A stretch of DNA of 12,096 nucleotides from Chloroflexota bacterium (GCA_013695255.1 JACDAV010000322.1:1-12096); one strand, 5' to 3'; positions 1-6,784 are shown, counted from the first letter of the stretch. The notes: a model not told the origin generated them from the letters alone. Translations and numbers: made by a program.

Positions 1-177
1 ATCCGGGAGTCCCTCGGCGACGCGCCGGTCGGCGGCGGAGGCGGGAACGGCGCGGGCGCGGGAGCGGCGGCCGGCGGGCCGCGGCCAGGATTCACGCCGT
101 CCGGTCAGCGGATCGGTCGCAACGACGCCTGCTGGTGCGGCTCGGGGCTGAAGTACAAGAAGTGCCACGGCCGCTGA
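1..177 (+). CDS. secA: SecA preprotein translocase ATPase, C-terminal end (partial)
   Basis: The reading frame is open from base 1 and gives the last 58 residues of a protein whose 5' part lies outside the window. A flexible Gly/Ala-rich linker (about residues 10-30 of the fragment) is followed by a tail reading GRNDACWCGSGLKYKKCHGR. This is the SEC-C zinc-binding motif (C-x-C-x8-C-H) found at the end of SecA, where it helps contact SecB and the ribosome. SecA is the motor that pushes preproteins through SecYEG. SEC-C tails also occur on other proteins, but the Gly-rich linker and the prfB a little downstream fit the common secA-prfB order. The ATPase domains cannot be checked here. Confidence 0.85.
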   Translation: MRESLGDAPVGGGGGNGAGAGAAAGGPRPGFTPSGQRIGRNDACWCGSGLKYKKCHGR

Positions 178-195
178 GGCGGCCCTCGGACATGG

Positions 196-807
196 ATGCG
201 TGGTGACCTGATCCGCCTGCTCGTCGGCGCGATCGCCGGCGCCATCATGGTCGGCGGCTATGCCACCTGGCGCATCCTGGAGCAGGGCGACCGCGACGAG
301 CGACGGCCCGTTGACGCCATCGTCGTCATGGGCGCGGCGCAGTACGACGGGCGCCCCTCGCCGGTCTTCCAGGCTCGCCTGGACCACGCGATCGCACTCC
401 ATCGCGCGGGGCTGGCACCGCTCCTCGTCGTGACCGGCGGCAAGTCGGCCGGCGATCGGACGACGGAGGCGGCGGCAGCGCGACGATACGCGATCGACCA
501 CGGCGTGGAGCCAGCCGCCATCCTCGTCGAAGACCGGAGCACGACGACCCTCGAGTCGATCCGCAACGTCGCCCCGCTGCTCGGGGAGCGGAACGTCGGC
601 GACGTCCTGTTCGTCTCGGATCGCACCCACATGCTGCGGGTCCTGCGCATCGCACGCGACGAGGGCCTGCGGGCGTGGGGCTCGGCGACCAGCACGAGCC
701 CGACCGAAGCCGCCGTCGACCGGCGGATCAACGCGACCGCCCACGAGCTGGCCGCGCTGGCCATCCTTTTCCTGACGGGCGGGCAGCCGCCGGACCCGCC
801 GACATGA
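196..807 (+). CDS. YdcF/SanA-type DUF218 membrane-anchored protein
   Basis: This 203-residue protein has one N-terminal hydrophobic segment (about residues 5-24, likely a signal anchor) followed by a DUF218 (YdcF/ElyC/SanA-like) domain. Family features visible are the strand-loop DAIVVMGAAQYDGRPSPV, the R-x-D-x-A helix (ARLDHAIALHRAG), the VVTGG strand, an acidic helix with E-x3-R-x-Y, and the EDRSTTTLES segment. Members are linked to envelope biogenesis and some bind S-adenosylmethionine, but the exact reaction is generally unknown. The ATG at 196 is the only in-frame start close to the domain. An ATG at 192 is out of frame and stops at once. No strong Shine-Dalgarno is visible. It starts 18 bases after the secA stop, so it may be co-transcribed with secA. 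Confidence 0.85.
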   Translation: MRGDLIRLLVGAIAGAIMVGGYATWRILEQGDRDERRPVDAIVVMGAAQYDGRPSPVFQARLDHAIALHRAGLAPLLVVTGGKSAGDRTTEAAAARRYAIDHGVEPAAILVEDRSTTTLESIRNVAPLLGERNVGDVLFVSDRTHMLRVLRIARDEGLRAWGSATSTSPTEAAVDRRINATAHELAALAILFLTGGQPPDPPT

Positions 808-886
808 GCATGCGGCCGGGCACCGCGAACGCGTCCCACCAATGTGAATCGGCCGTGCAATCCGCTCAAGAACCGCTCTCCGCCCC

Positions 887-915
887 TTGGCGCGAGCACG
901 AATGAGGCCTATACT
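887..915 (+). promoter_or_regulatory. Sigma-70-type promoter of the Cys-rich protein/prfB operon
   Basis: A -35 box TTGGCG (887-892) and a -10 box TATACT (910-915) are separated by exactly 17 bases. Transcription would start near 922, leaving about 62 bases of leader before the GTG at 985. This sits in the 177-base gap after the YdcF-like gene, the only non-coding stretch upstream of the coupled operon. No other signal was recognised in the gap. Confidence 0.7.
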
Positions 916-984
916 GCCGGGAATCCGGGAACCGCAGACTCCGCGCCCCCAGCCAGCCCCCCGCCAGCGAAGAGAGAGGGACTT

Positions 985-1209
985 GTGAAGCAGGCCGAGG
1001 AAGCGTCGTTCGTCGATCTGATCGCTTGCGAACGTGACTGTCGGACCTGTAGCTACGCCGCCGCCCTCGACTGCGATGGCAACTGTGGCGTGTGTCCCCA
1101 CAACAGCTACTGCCCCTGCGTGAACCCCGTCGTCGCCCGGAGCAAGACGGCCCTCCGTCTCATCGAGCTCCGCCCGGTCCTGCTCCAGGACCTCCAGGCC
1201 CGGAACTGA
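985..1209 (+). CDS. Eight-cysteine mini-protein, putative metal or Fe-S binding, coupled to prfB
   Basis: This 74-residue protein is not recognised. From the GTG at 985 it has Cys at 15, 19, 22, 30, 34, 37, 43 and 45. That is two copies of C-x3-C-x2-C seven residues apart, followed by C-x-C. Such spacing suggests zinc or an iron-sulfur cluster, which is inference. The rest is short flanking helix-forming sequence with no signal peptide or membrane segment. The GTG at 985 is preferred over an in-frame GTG at 844 because a purine-rich Shine-Dalgarno (AGAGAGAGGG, 971-980) precedes it and the promoter at 887-915 would cut the longer version. Its TGA overlaps the prfB ATG (TGATG at 1207-1211), so the two are probably translationally coupled. 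Confidence 0.75.
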   Translation: MKQAEEASFVDLIACERDCRTCSYAAALDCDGNCGVCPHNSYCPCVNPVVARSKTALRLIELRPVLLQDLQARN

Positions 1210-2331
1210 TGGACGCGTCCGTCATCCGCGACCTGGCCGAGCGGATCCGGTCGACCTCGGGGCGTCTTTGACCTCGAGACGAAGGAAGGCCGCATCGCCG
1301 AGCTGGAGTCGCTGACCAGCGAACCCGGCTTCTGGGACGATCAGGCCCGCGCGCAGAAGACCCTTCGCGAGGCTGACGGCCTTCGCAACGAGATCGAGCT
1401 GTGGCGCGGCCTCGAGCGCCGTGTCGACGACCTCCTGGCGACGCTCGAGCTGGTCGAGGAGTCCGCCGATCCGGAGCTCCTCGCCGAGCTCGAGGGGGAG
1501 GCGACGGCGCTGGACGCCGACTTCGGGCGGGAGCGCACCCAGCTGCTCTTCTCGGGCGAGTACGACGCACGCTCGGCCGTCCTCTCGATCAGCGCCGGCG
1601 CCGGCGGAACGGAGGCGACCGACTGGGCGGAGATGCTCCTGCGCATGTACCTCCGCTGGGCCGAGCGGCACCGCTACCACACGGAGATCGTCGACCGCCA
1701 GGAGGGCGAGCAGGCAGGCATCAAGAGCGCCACCGTGACCGTCGACGGACGTGCGGCCTACGGCTGGCTGCGCGCGGAGCGCGGCGTCCATCGGCTGGTC
1801 AGGATCAGCCCGTTCGACTCGCAGAAGCGCCGGCAGACCACGTTCGCGCTGGTCGAGGTCCTGCCGGAGGTCGACGACGACGTCGAGATCGAGCTCGACT
1901 GGGACGAGATCCGGGTCGACACGTTCCGCAGCCAGGGCGCGGGCGGCCAGCACGTCAACAAGACGGACTCGGCCGTCCGGCTGACCCACCTGCCGACCAA
2001 CATCGTGGCCCAGAGTCAGAACGAGCGGTCGCAGACCCAGAACCGCGAGATGGCGATCAAGGTGCTCAAGGCGCGCCTCCTCGAGCGGGCGCTCGAGGAG
2101 AAGGAGGCGGAGATCCGCAAGCTGAAGGGCGAGCACGTGGAGGCCGGCTGGGGCAACCAGATCAGGAGCTACGTCCTTCACCCCTACCAGATGGTCAAGG
2201 ATCTGCGGACCGGTCACGAGACCGGCAACACCACGGCCGTGCTGGACGGCGATCTCGACACGTTCATGCAGGCGGAGCTCGAGCGATTGGCGACCGATCG
2301 TCCGCCGGCCGGCGACCACGAGGCCGCGTGA
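1209..2331 (+). CDS. prfB: Peptide chain release factor 2 (programmed +1 frameshift)
   Basis: RF2 recognises UGA and UAA stops and triggers peptidyl-tRNA hydrolysis on the ribosome. The gene is read as 1209-1268 joined to 1270-2331, giving 373 residues (E. coli RF2 is 365). The first 20 codons end CTT and then TGA. Shifting by +1 on CTT TGA C continues into DLETKEGR and the full RF2 body. Key motifs are the anticodon-like tripeptide SPF at 200-202 and the catalytic GGQ at 245-247 in QGAGGQHVNKTDSAVR. The SPF tripeptide marks RF2 rather than RF1. The ATG overlaps the upstream stop, and the TGA overlaps the GTG of the next gene (GTGA at 2328-2331), so the three genes form a coupled unit. Confidence 0.97.
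1258..1272 (+). promoter_or_regulatory. RF2 autoregulatory +1 frameshift site
   Basis: The slippery element CTT TGA C (1266-1272) has the in-frame stop TGA at 1269-1271. A short G run (CGGGG) with three bases before CTT can act as the internal Shine-Dalgarno that stimulates slippage, although it is weaker than the E. coli AGGGGG. When RF2 is scarce the ribosome pauses at UGA and slips +1, restoring RF2 synthesis. The stop and shift are seen directly; the mechanism is known for the prfB family. Confidence 0.93.
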
Positions 2332-3335
2332 GCGTCGTCCCTGAGCGACGGCCGGGCCCCGTTCCGTTGGACGGGATCCGACTGCGGCCGGCGACACAGG
2401 GTGACCTGCCCTCGTGCGGCGAGATCTGGCGCGACGGCCTCAACGACTACATGGGCCGCCTGAACCTGCCGGAGATCCCGCCCGAGCTCGGGCCGATCGG
2501 GCGGCTCCACCGTCACCTCCAGGCGACCGATCCGGAGCGGTTCTGGGTGGCGACGCGCGACGCCGGGCCGCCGGGCGACGACGGCACGAGCGGCGGCGCG
2601 GATCGACCGATCGCCTTCGCTTCGGCGACGCGCCGCGACGAGGTCTGGTTTCTGTCGATGCTCTTCGTCCGGCCGGGCGACCAGGGAAGGGGCATCGGCA
2701 GCGCGCTGCTGCGGCGGATCCGGCCCGCGGACTCCGCCGCCCTGGCGACCGGCACGGACAGCGCGCAGCCGATCTCGAACGCCCTGTACGCACGGCATGG
2801 GATGGTGCCGCGCATGCCGCTCCTGTCGCTGTCCGGCCGCCCGGACCGGCAGGAGACACTCGGTGAGCTGCCGTCCGGGATCACGCCCGTGCCGTTCGCC
2901 GCCATCGCGGCCGGCGCACCGGATGGCGCGGGGCACCGGGAGCTGAGCGCCGCGGTCGATGCGCTCGACCGCGAGAGCGCGGGCTTCACGCATCCCCAGG
3001 ACCACCGCTTCCTCCGTGCGGAGGGACGCACGGGCTTCCTCTACCGCGGTCCGGACGGAGCGCCCGTCGGCTATGGCTACGCGTCCGAGGTGGGCCGAGT
3101 CGGGCCGGTCGCTGTGCGGGACGAGGCGCTCCTCGCCCCGGTCGTCGGACATCTCCTGTCGGCGGTCGAGCCGCGCGACGCGTCGGCCGTCTGGGTTCCC
3201 GGCCAGGCCGACCGCACCCTCATCGCGCTGCTCGCAGCCGGCATGCGCCTCGACGGGTTCCCGGTCCTCCTGTGCTGGAGTCGTCCGTTCGCCGACTTCG
3301 GACGCTACCTGCCGATCTCCCCGGGGCTCCTCTGA
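2328..3335 (+). CDS. GNAT-family N-acetyltransferase, two tandem domains
   Basis: From the GTG at 2328 this is a 335-residue protein. The first domain (about residues 18-165) starts IRLRPATQGDLPSC, a typical GNAT opening. It carries the acetyl-CoA pyrophosphate loop DQGRGIGSALL (118-128, Q-x-x-G-x-G type), followed by the NALYARHGM strand-helix near 151-159. Residues about 185-320 repeat a GNAT-like pattern (VGYGYASEVGRVGPVAV) without a clear Q-x-x-G-x-G loop, so the second half may be structural. The substrate cannot be predicted. Its start overlaps the prfB stop, and its TGA (3333-3335) overlaps an ATG in the frame of ftsE. The tight coupling to RF2 is noteworthy but does not prove a link. 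Confidence 0.85.
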   Translation: MSVVPERRPGPVPLDGIRLRPATQGDLPSCGEIWRDGLNDYMGRLNLPEIPPELGPIGRLHRHLQATDPERFWVATRDAGPPGDDGTSGGADRPIAFASATRRDEVWFLSMLFVRPGDQGRGIGSALLRRIRPADSAALATGTDSAQPISNALYARHGMVPRMPLLSLSGRPDRQETLGELPSGITPVPFAAIAAGAPDGAGHRELSAAVDALDRESAGFTHPQDHRFLRAEGRTGFLYRGPDGAPVGYGYASEVGRVGPVAVRDEALLAPVVGHLLSAVEPRDASAVWVPGQADRTLIALLAAGMRLDGFPVLLCWSRPFADFGRYLPISPGLL

Positions 3336-3385
3336 TGGCCGGTCCCGCTCGGTCCCGCCATCCGCCCGAGGTACCTTCGGGTCGT

Positions 3386-3414
3386 TTGCCGCTCCACGGG
3401 GCGGGTGGTAGCCT
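3386..3414 (+). promoter_or_regulatory. Candidate promoter of ftsEX
   Basis: A -35-like TTGCCG (3386-3391) and a -10-like TAGCCT (3409-3414) have a 17-base spacer. Initiation is expected near 3421, only about four bases before an in-frame GTG at 3425. This would give an almost leaderless ftsE message. The element lies just after the acetyltransferase gene. Confidence 0.5.
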
Positions 3415-3424
3415 CGCGCTCGAC

Positions 3425-4195
3425 GTGGCTCTCCCGATCGTGCCCGCCCGCAGCCTGCGCGAGCGACTGCTCGGAGGCGGTCGCACCCGGGCGCGGACGG
3501 ACCGAACGGTCCTGGTCCTGCATGACGTCACGAAGGAGTACCCCAACGGCAGGGTCGCGCTGCGGGACGTCGATCTCGTCATTCCCGAGGGCGACTTCGT
3601 CTTCCTCGTCGGCCCGAGCGGCGCCGGCAAGTCGACCCTGATCAAGCTGCTCATCCGCGACGAGCTGCCGACGCGGGGCGAGGTCGTCCTCGACGGCCAG
3701 GACCTTGCCCGCATCGGTCGCCGGAACGTGCCCCGCGTCCGGCGCAAGATCGGGATCGTCTTCCAGGACTTCAAGCTGCTGCCCCGCAAGTCCGTCTGGG
3801 AGAACGTCGCGTTCGCCCTCGAGGTGACCGGCACGCCCCGTCGCCGGATCCGCCCGGCCGTCGACCGCGTGCTCGCGCTTGTCGGTCTCACGGCCCAGGC
3901 CCGGCAGCACCCGCACCAGCTGTCCGGCGGCGAGCAGCAGCGCACCGCCATCGCCAGGGCGCTGGTCCACGATCCCCGCCTGATCATCGCCGACGAGCCC
4001 ACCGGCAACCTGGACCCGCTGATCAGCTGGGAGATCATCCAGCTGCTGCTCCGGATCAACGAGCTGGGGGTCACGGTGCTGATGGCGACCCACAACGCGG
4101 ACGTCGTCACGGCACTGCGCAAGCGGGTCGTCGCCCTCGAGGAGGGCCGGGTCATCCGCGACGAGGTGGGTGGCACCTACCACCGGGTGGATTGA
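3425..4195 (+). CDS. ftsE: Cell division ABC transporter ATPase FtsE
   Basis: FtsE is the cytoplasmic ATPase of the FtsEX complex, which activates peptidoglycan hydrolases at the division site. From the GTG at 3425 it has 256 residues. It shows Walker A GPSGAGKST (63-71), the Q-loop Gln114 in VFQDFKLLP (an FtsE hallmark), signature LSGGEQQR (166-173), Walker B LIIADEP (186-192) and the switch His223. The family core begins near residue 29 (VLVLHDVTKEYP), so there is an Arg-rich extension of about 28 residues. An ATG at 3335 overlapping the previous stop would extend it to 286 residues. The GTG is preferred because of the promoter at 3386-3414, but the start is uncertain. The next start candidate is two bases after its stop. 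Confidence 0.95.
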   Translation: MALPIVPARSLRERLLGGGRTRARTDRTVLVLHDVTKEYPNGRVALRDVDLVIPEGDFVFLVGPSGAGKSTLIKLLIRDELPTRGEVVLDGQDLARIGRRNVPRVRRKIGIVFQDFKLLPRKSVWENVAFALEVTGTPRRRIRPAVDRVLALVGLTAQARQHPHQLSGGEQQRTAIARALVHDPRLIIADEPTGNLDPLISWEIIQLLLRINELGVTVLMATHNADVVTALRKRVVALEEGRVIRDEVGGTYHRVD

Positions 4196-4196
4196 C

Positions 4197-5114
4197 GTGA
4201 TCGGCTTCATCGCCTTCAGTCTCAGGCGCGCCTGGCAGGGGTTCTGGCGCAACGCGGTGATGAGCATCGCCGCCACCGCGACGATGGTCCTCATGCTGCT
4301 GCTTCTGGCCGGCTTCTGGATCCTCAACACCGGGCTGCTGGCCGGCCTCGAGTACACCGAGTCGAAGGTCAACATCGTCGCCGACCTCCAAGACAACGCC
4401 ACGGAAGGCCAGGTACGGGATCTCGTCGCGCGGGTCGAGGCCATGCCGGAGGTCCTGCGGGTGGACAGCATCAGCCGGGACGAGGCGCTGCAGCGCTTCA
4501 AGGCCTCCCGCCGCGCGCAGCGCGAGGAGGATCTGACCCGCTTCCTGGACTCGAACCCATTCCACGCCAGCATCGAGATCTTCCTGACCGACGCAGAGCT
4601 CTACACCGTCGTCCAGAACCGCCTGTGCAGCGAGCCGGGCCCGACGGGCAAGGGCTGTGCCGAGGAACCGGCGATCGAGAGCGTCAAGAACCAGCAGGCG
4701 CTGGTCGACAACGTGGTCACGATCACCAACGTGCTTCAGACGGCCGGCGCGGTCGTCCTGGTGGTGATCGGCCTCATCGTCCTGTTCATCATCGTCAACA
4801 CGATCCGCCTGGCGGTCGTCGCGCGCGCCGAGGAGATCGAGATCATGCGGCTTGTCGGCGCATCGGACGCCTTCATCCGCTGGCCCTTCGTCTTCGAGGG
4901 AGCGATGGTCGGGGTGCTCGGGGCAGCCCTGGCCCTTGGCATCCTCGGCGCCGCGGCGGACCCGCTCAGCAGGTTCATGTTCGACTTCTTCCGGGTCCTG
5001 CCGCTGGAGTTCGGCGGCCTGACCCGCGACGTGCTGGTGCTCGTGCTGGGAGCGGGCATCGGGCTCGGGGTGGTCGGCTCGTGGGTCTCGGTGAGGACCT
5101 ATCTCATCCGCTGA
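4197..5114 (+). CDS. ftsX: Cell division membrane protein FtsX
   Basis: FtsX is the membrane partner of FtsE that relays ATP hydrolysis to extracellular wall hydrolases. The 305-residue protein has the family layout: cytoplasmic start with RRAWQGFWRN, TM1 about 21-44, a large extracellular domain (45-178), TM2 about 181-205, TM3 about 230-254, TM4 about 277-297, and a C-terminal GSWVSVRTYL. The AEEIEIMRLVGAS stretch between TM2 and TM3 is the conserved coupling region. The GTG at 4197 is chosen because GGGTGG (4185-4190) sits six bases upstream and it begins just after the ftsE stop (4193-4195). A GTG at 4170 overlapping ftsE is the alternative. The extracellular domain contains Cys144 and Cys154, which could form a disulfide. 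Confidence 0.95.
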   Translation: MIGFIAFSLRRAWQGFWRNAVMSIAATATMVLMLLLLAGFWILNTGLLAGLEYTESKVNIVADLQDNATEGQVRDLVARVEAMPEVLRVDSISRDEALQRFKASRRAQREEDLTRFLDSNPFHASIEIFLTDAELYTVVQNRLCSEPGPTGKGCAEEPAIESVKNQQALVDNVVTITNVLQTAGAVVLVVIGLIVLFIIVNTIRLAVVARAEEIEIMRLVGASDAFIRWPFVFEGAMVGVLGAALALGILGAAADPLSRFMFDFFRVLPLEFGGLTRDVLVLVLGAGIGLGVVGSWVSVRTYLIR

Positions 5115-5132
5115 GACGTCTCCCTAAGGTGG

Positions 5133-5152
5133 CGTGAAGTTCCGTTCACGCT
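5133..5152 (+). other. Inverted repeat between ftsX and the CtpA gene
   Basis: Arms GCGTGAA (5133-5139) and TTCACGC (5146-5152) form a perfect 7-bp stem with a 6-base loop, 18 bases after the ftsX stop. No T run follows, so it is a weak intrinsic terminator at best. It could equally be an operator or an mRNA 3'-end stem. Confidence 0.45.
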
Positions 5153-5204
5153 CGAACCGCTCCCGGGCCCCGTGCGTAGCATCGAGCAAGGGGCGGTGTA
5201 GTCT
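5153..5204 (+). promoter_or_regulatory. Possible promoter region of the CtpA-type protease gene
   Basis: Two -10-like hexamers are present: TAGCAT (5177-5182), with TCGAAC 18 bases upstream, and TAGTCT (5199-5204), which lacks a good -35. Both would start transcription just upstream of the ATG at 5238. The match is weaker than for the other promoters in the window. Confidence 0.3.
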
Positions 5205-5237
5205 TTGTCGCCCGTTCTGCAGCGAGACCCTTCATCG

Positions 5238-6575
5238 ATGCTTCCGCACGACCCAGGCCCCGGCGGGCCCGCCAACCGATCCGCGGAGGACACCGGGCCG
5301 GTGACGGTCGCCGGAAGACGGCGCCCCCGGCTGCCGGCCCTGGCCATCGCGGTGGCGCTGGTGGCCGTCCTGGCTGGCGGGGCGCTGTTCATGTCTGGCT
5401 ACACGCTGGGCCAGCGCCGGGTGGACCAGCCGGGGACGCCGGCCAGCGACGACGCCGCCTTCGAGCCGTTCTGGAACGCCTACCGACAGATCGTCGATCG
5501 ATACGCGGGCGGGGAGATCGACAGGGACAAGCTGATCGAGGGCGCGATCAAGGGCATGTTCGAGGCGATCGGGGACCCCTACTCCTCGTACCTCAGCCCG
5601 GAGGACTTCCAGGCCACGCTCCAGGGGATCTCCGGGCAGTTCGAGGGGATCGGCGCCGAGATCGGCACGGTCGACGCGGCCGGCGAGACGAGCGACTGCT
5701 CGATGCTCGCGCCGGATTGCCAGCTGGTCGTGGTCGCGCCGCTCGACGGGTCGCCTGCCGAGAAGGCCGGCATCCGGTCCGGCGACGTGGTCGTGGCGGT
5801 CGACGGCACCACCCTCGATGGCCTGAGCATCGAGGACGCGCGCAACCGGATCCGCGGCCGCAAGGGCACCCAGGTGACCCTCACCATCCGGCGAGAGGGT
5901 CAGGCGGATCCCTCGGACATCGCGATCACGCGCGACGTCATCGTCTCGCGTGAGGTCGTCGAGCGCGACCTGGCCGACGGCGACGTCGGCTACATCCGTC
6001 TCGCCGGGTTCTCGGAGTCGGGCGCCAGCGAGTTCGCCCGCGAGGTGGCGGAGGACGTCGAGGCGGGCCGCAAGAAGCTGATCATCGATCTGCGGGGCAA
6101 TCCCGGCGGGTACATCACGGCTGCTCGCAAGGTCGCCAGCGAGTTCGTCGCCGAGGGTCCGGTGTTCTGGCAGGAGGACGCGACGGGAAACCGCCGGGCG
6201 ACCGACGCCACGGGCGAGGGATCCGCGACCGGCGAGGACATCGAGATCGTGCTGCTGATCGATCGCGGCAGCGCGTCCGCCTCGGAGATCGTGGCCGGGG
6301 CGCTCAAGGACACCGGCCGAGCCACGCTTGTGGGTGAGACCACGTTCGGCAAGGGCACCGTCCAGGAGTGGACGCAGCTCGACGGCGCGGGCGGGTTCCG
6401 GCTGACCGTGGCCAAGTGGCTGACCCCGAACCAGACCTGGATCCACACCGTCGGAATCGACCCGGACATCCCCGTCGAGGTCCCGGTCGACGTCGGCCCG
6501 GACGAGGATCCCGCGCTCGATCGGGCACTCGAGGTGCTCGGTGAGCATGCCGCGGCGCTCCAGCCAGCCGCCTGA
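5238..6575 (+). CDS. ctpA: Carboxy-terminal processing peptidase, S41 family, with PDZ domain
   Basis: This is an envelope serine protease of the CtpA/Prc type that trims the C-termini of exported proteins. From the ATG at 5238 it has 445 residues. It has one N-terminal membrane segment (about 33-54) after an Arg-rich start, an N-terminal helical region with GDPYSSYLSPEDF (112-124), a PDZ domain (about 134-222, with SPAEKAGIRSGDVVVAVDG), and the S41 catalytic core. The catalytic Ser347 lies in GSASASEI and Lys372 in FGKGTVQ; their 25-residue spacing matches the Prc Ser/Lys dyad. Cys154 and Cys161 in the PDZ region may form a disulfide outside the cell. A TTG at 5205 would add 11 residues but sits directly after a -10-like hexamer, so ATG is preferred. 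It follows ftsEX, fitting a role in wall remodelling. Confidence 0.93.
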   Translation: MLPHDPGPGGPANRSAEDTGPVTVAGRRRPRLPALAIAVALVAVLAGGALFMSGYTLGQRRVDQPGTPASDDAAFEPFWNAYRQIVDRYAGGEIDRDKLIEGAIKGMFEAIGDPYSSYLSPEDFQATLQGISGQFEGIGAEIGTVDAAGETSDCSMLAPDCQLVVVAPLDGSPAEKAGIRSGDVVVAVDGTTLDGLSIEDARNRIRGRKGTQVTLTIRREGQADPSDIAITRDVIVSREVVERDLADGDVGYIRLAGFSESGASEFAREVAEDVEAGRKKLIIDLRGNPGGYITAARKVASEFVAEGPVFWQEDATGNRRATDATGEGSATGEDIEIVLLIDRGSASASEIVAGALKDTGRATLVGETTFGKGTVQEWTQLDGAGGFRLTVAKWLTPNQTWIHTVGIDPDIPVEVPVDVGPDEDPALDRALEVLGEHAAALQPAA

Positions 6576-6582
6576 TCGGGGC

Positions 6583-6603
6583 CGGACGGCGAGGAAGCGT
6601 CCG
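6583..6603 (+). terminator. Weak hairpin after the CtpA gene
   Basis: A 6-bp stem CGGACG/CGTCCG (6583-6588 with 6598-6603) with a 9-base loop lies eight bases after the stop codon. Only TT follows it. It may be a GC-type terminator, with low confidence. Confidence 0.3.
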
Positions 6604-6620
6604 TTGCCGGTCCGCCACTC

Positions 6621-6649
6621 TTGCGCCCCGCCCGTCGTTCGATTAGGGT
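6621..6649 (+). promoter_or_regulatory. Promoter of the Cys-leader/smpB transcript
   Basis: TTGCGC (6621-6626) and TAGGGT (6644-6649) are spaced by 17 bases. Transcription would begin near 6656, immediately before the very strong Shine-Dalgarno of the small leader ORF. This supports the leader being the first translated element of the smpB transcript. Confidence 0.6.
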
Positions 6650-6664
6650 TTCGGCGAACGAAAG

Positions 6665-6709
6665 GAGGTGATGTGCAGTGATCGACAGTAGTTGTTGCTG
6701 CACCACCTC
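6665..6709 (+). promoter_or_regulatory. Hairpin sequestering the leader Shine-Dalgarno
   Basis: GAGGTG (6665-6670) pairs with CACCTC (6704-6709), and GTGCAG (6673-6678) pairs with CTGCAC (6698-6703). This gives 12 bp with a two-base bulge (6671-6672) and a 19-base loop. The 5' arm contains the Shine-Dalgarno core and the first base of the GTG start. The 3' arm covers the last two Cys codons and the two Thr codons of the leader ORF. Pairing is seen directly; regulatory use is inference. Confidence 0.65.
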
Positions 6710-6728
6710 GCAGGAGATGGCCGTCTAA
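6678..6728 (+). CDS. 16-residue leader peptide with three consecutive cysteines
   Basis: The short ORF encodes MIDSSCCCTTSQEMAV. It is preceded by AAAGGAGGTGAT (6661-6672), a full-length match to the complement of the 16S rRNA 3' end, with GGAGG nine bases before the GTG. Such a perfect ribosome site upstream of a tiny ORF argues for real translation. The three adjacent Cys codons (TGT TGC TGC, 6693-6701) lie in the 3' arm of a hairpin that hides the Shine-Dalgarno. The peptide resembles in principle the poly-Cys attenuator peptides described in mycobacteria, but no homologue is recognised. An overlapping ATG at 6671 gives only six residues and sits too close to the Shine-Dalgarno. It lies 117 bases upstream of smpB. 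Confidence 0.6.
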   Translation: MIDSSCCCTTSQEMAV

Positions 6729-6758
6729 GCGGACACCCTGCGGGTGGTTCAGCCATCG

Positions 6759-6784
6759 GACGCCGGCCCGTCAGGGCCGGCGTC
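6759..6784 (+). terminator. Strong GC hairpin between the Cys leader and smpB (attenuator-like)
   Basis: A perfect 11-bp stem (GACGCCGGCCC at 6759-6769, GGGCCGGCGTC at 6774-6784) has a GTCA loop. Only a weak T-containing stretch (TGTGCGT) follows, so termination strength is uncertain. Its position after a leader ORF and before smpB is that expected of an attenuator terminator. Confidence 0.5.

Noticed and set aside
844..984. Longer version of the Cys-rich protein from a GTG at 844
   Set aside because: It would span the promoter at 887-915, and the extra residues look like non-coding sequence. The GTG at 985 has a good ribosome site.
1269..1271. prfB as a broken gene because of an internal TGA
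   Set aside because: The stop lies in the canonical CTT TGA C recoding site, so the gene is intact.
1401..2327. N-terminal extension of the GNAT frame back to 1401
   Set aside because: This part overlaps prfB out of frame and is an Arg/Gly/Ala-rich shadow. The GTG at 2328 gives a normal GNAT start.
1222..2397. 391-codon minus-strand open frame
   Set aside because: It is antisense to prfB and its translation shows no recognisable family features.
6671..6691. Overlapping six-residue ORF (ATG at 6671)
   Set aside because: Only two bases separate the Shine-Dalgarno core from this ATG, too short for efficient initiation.
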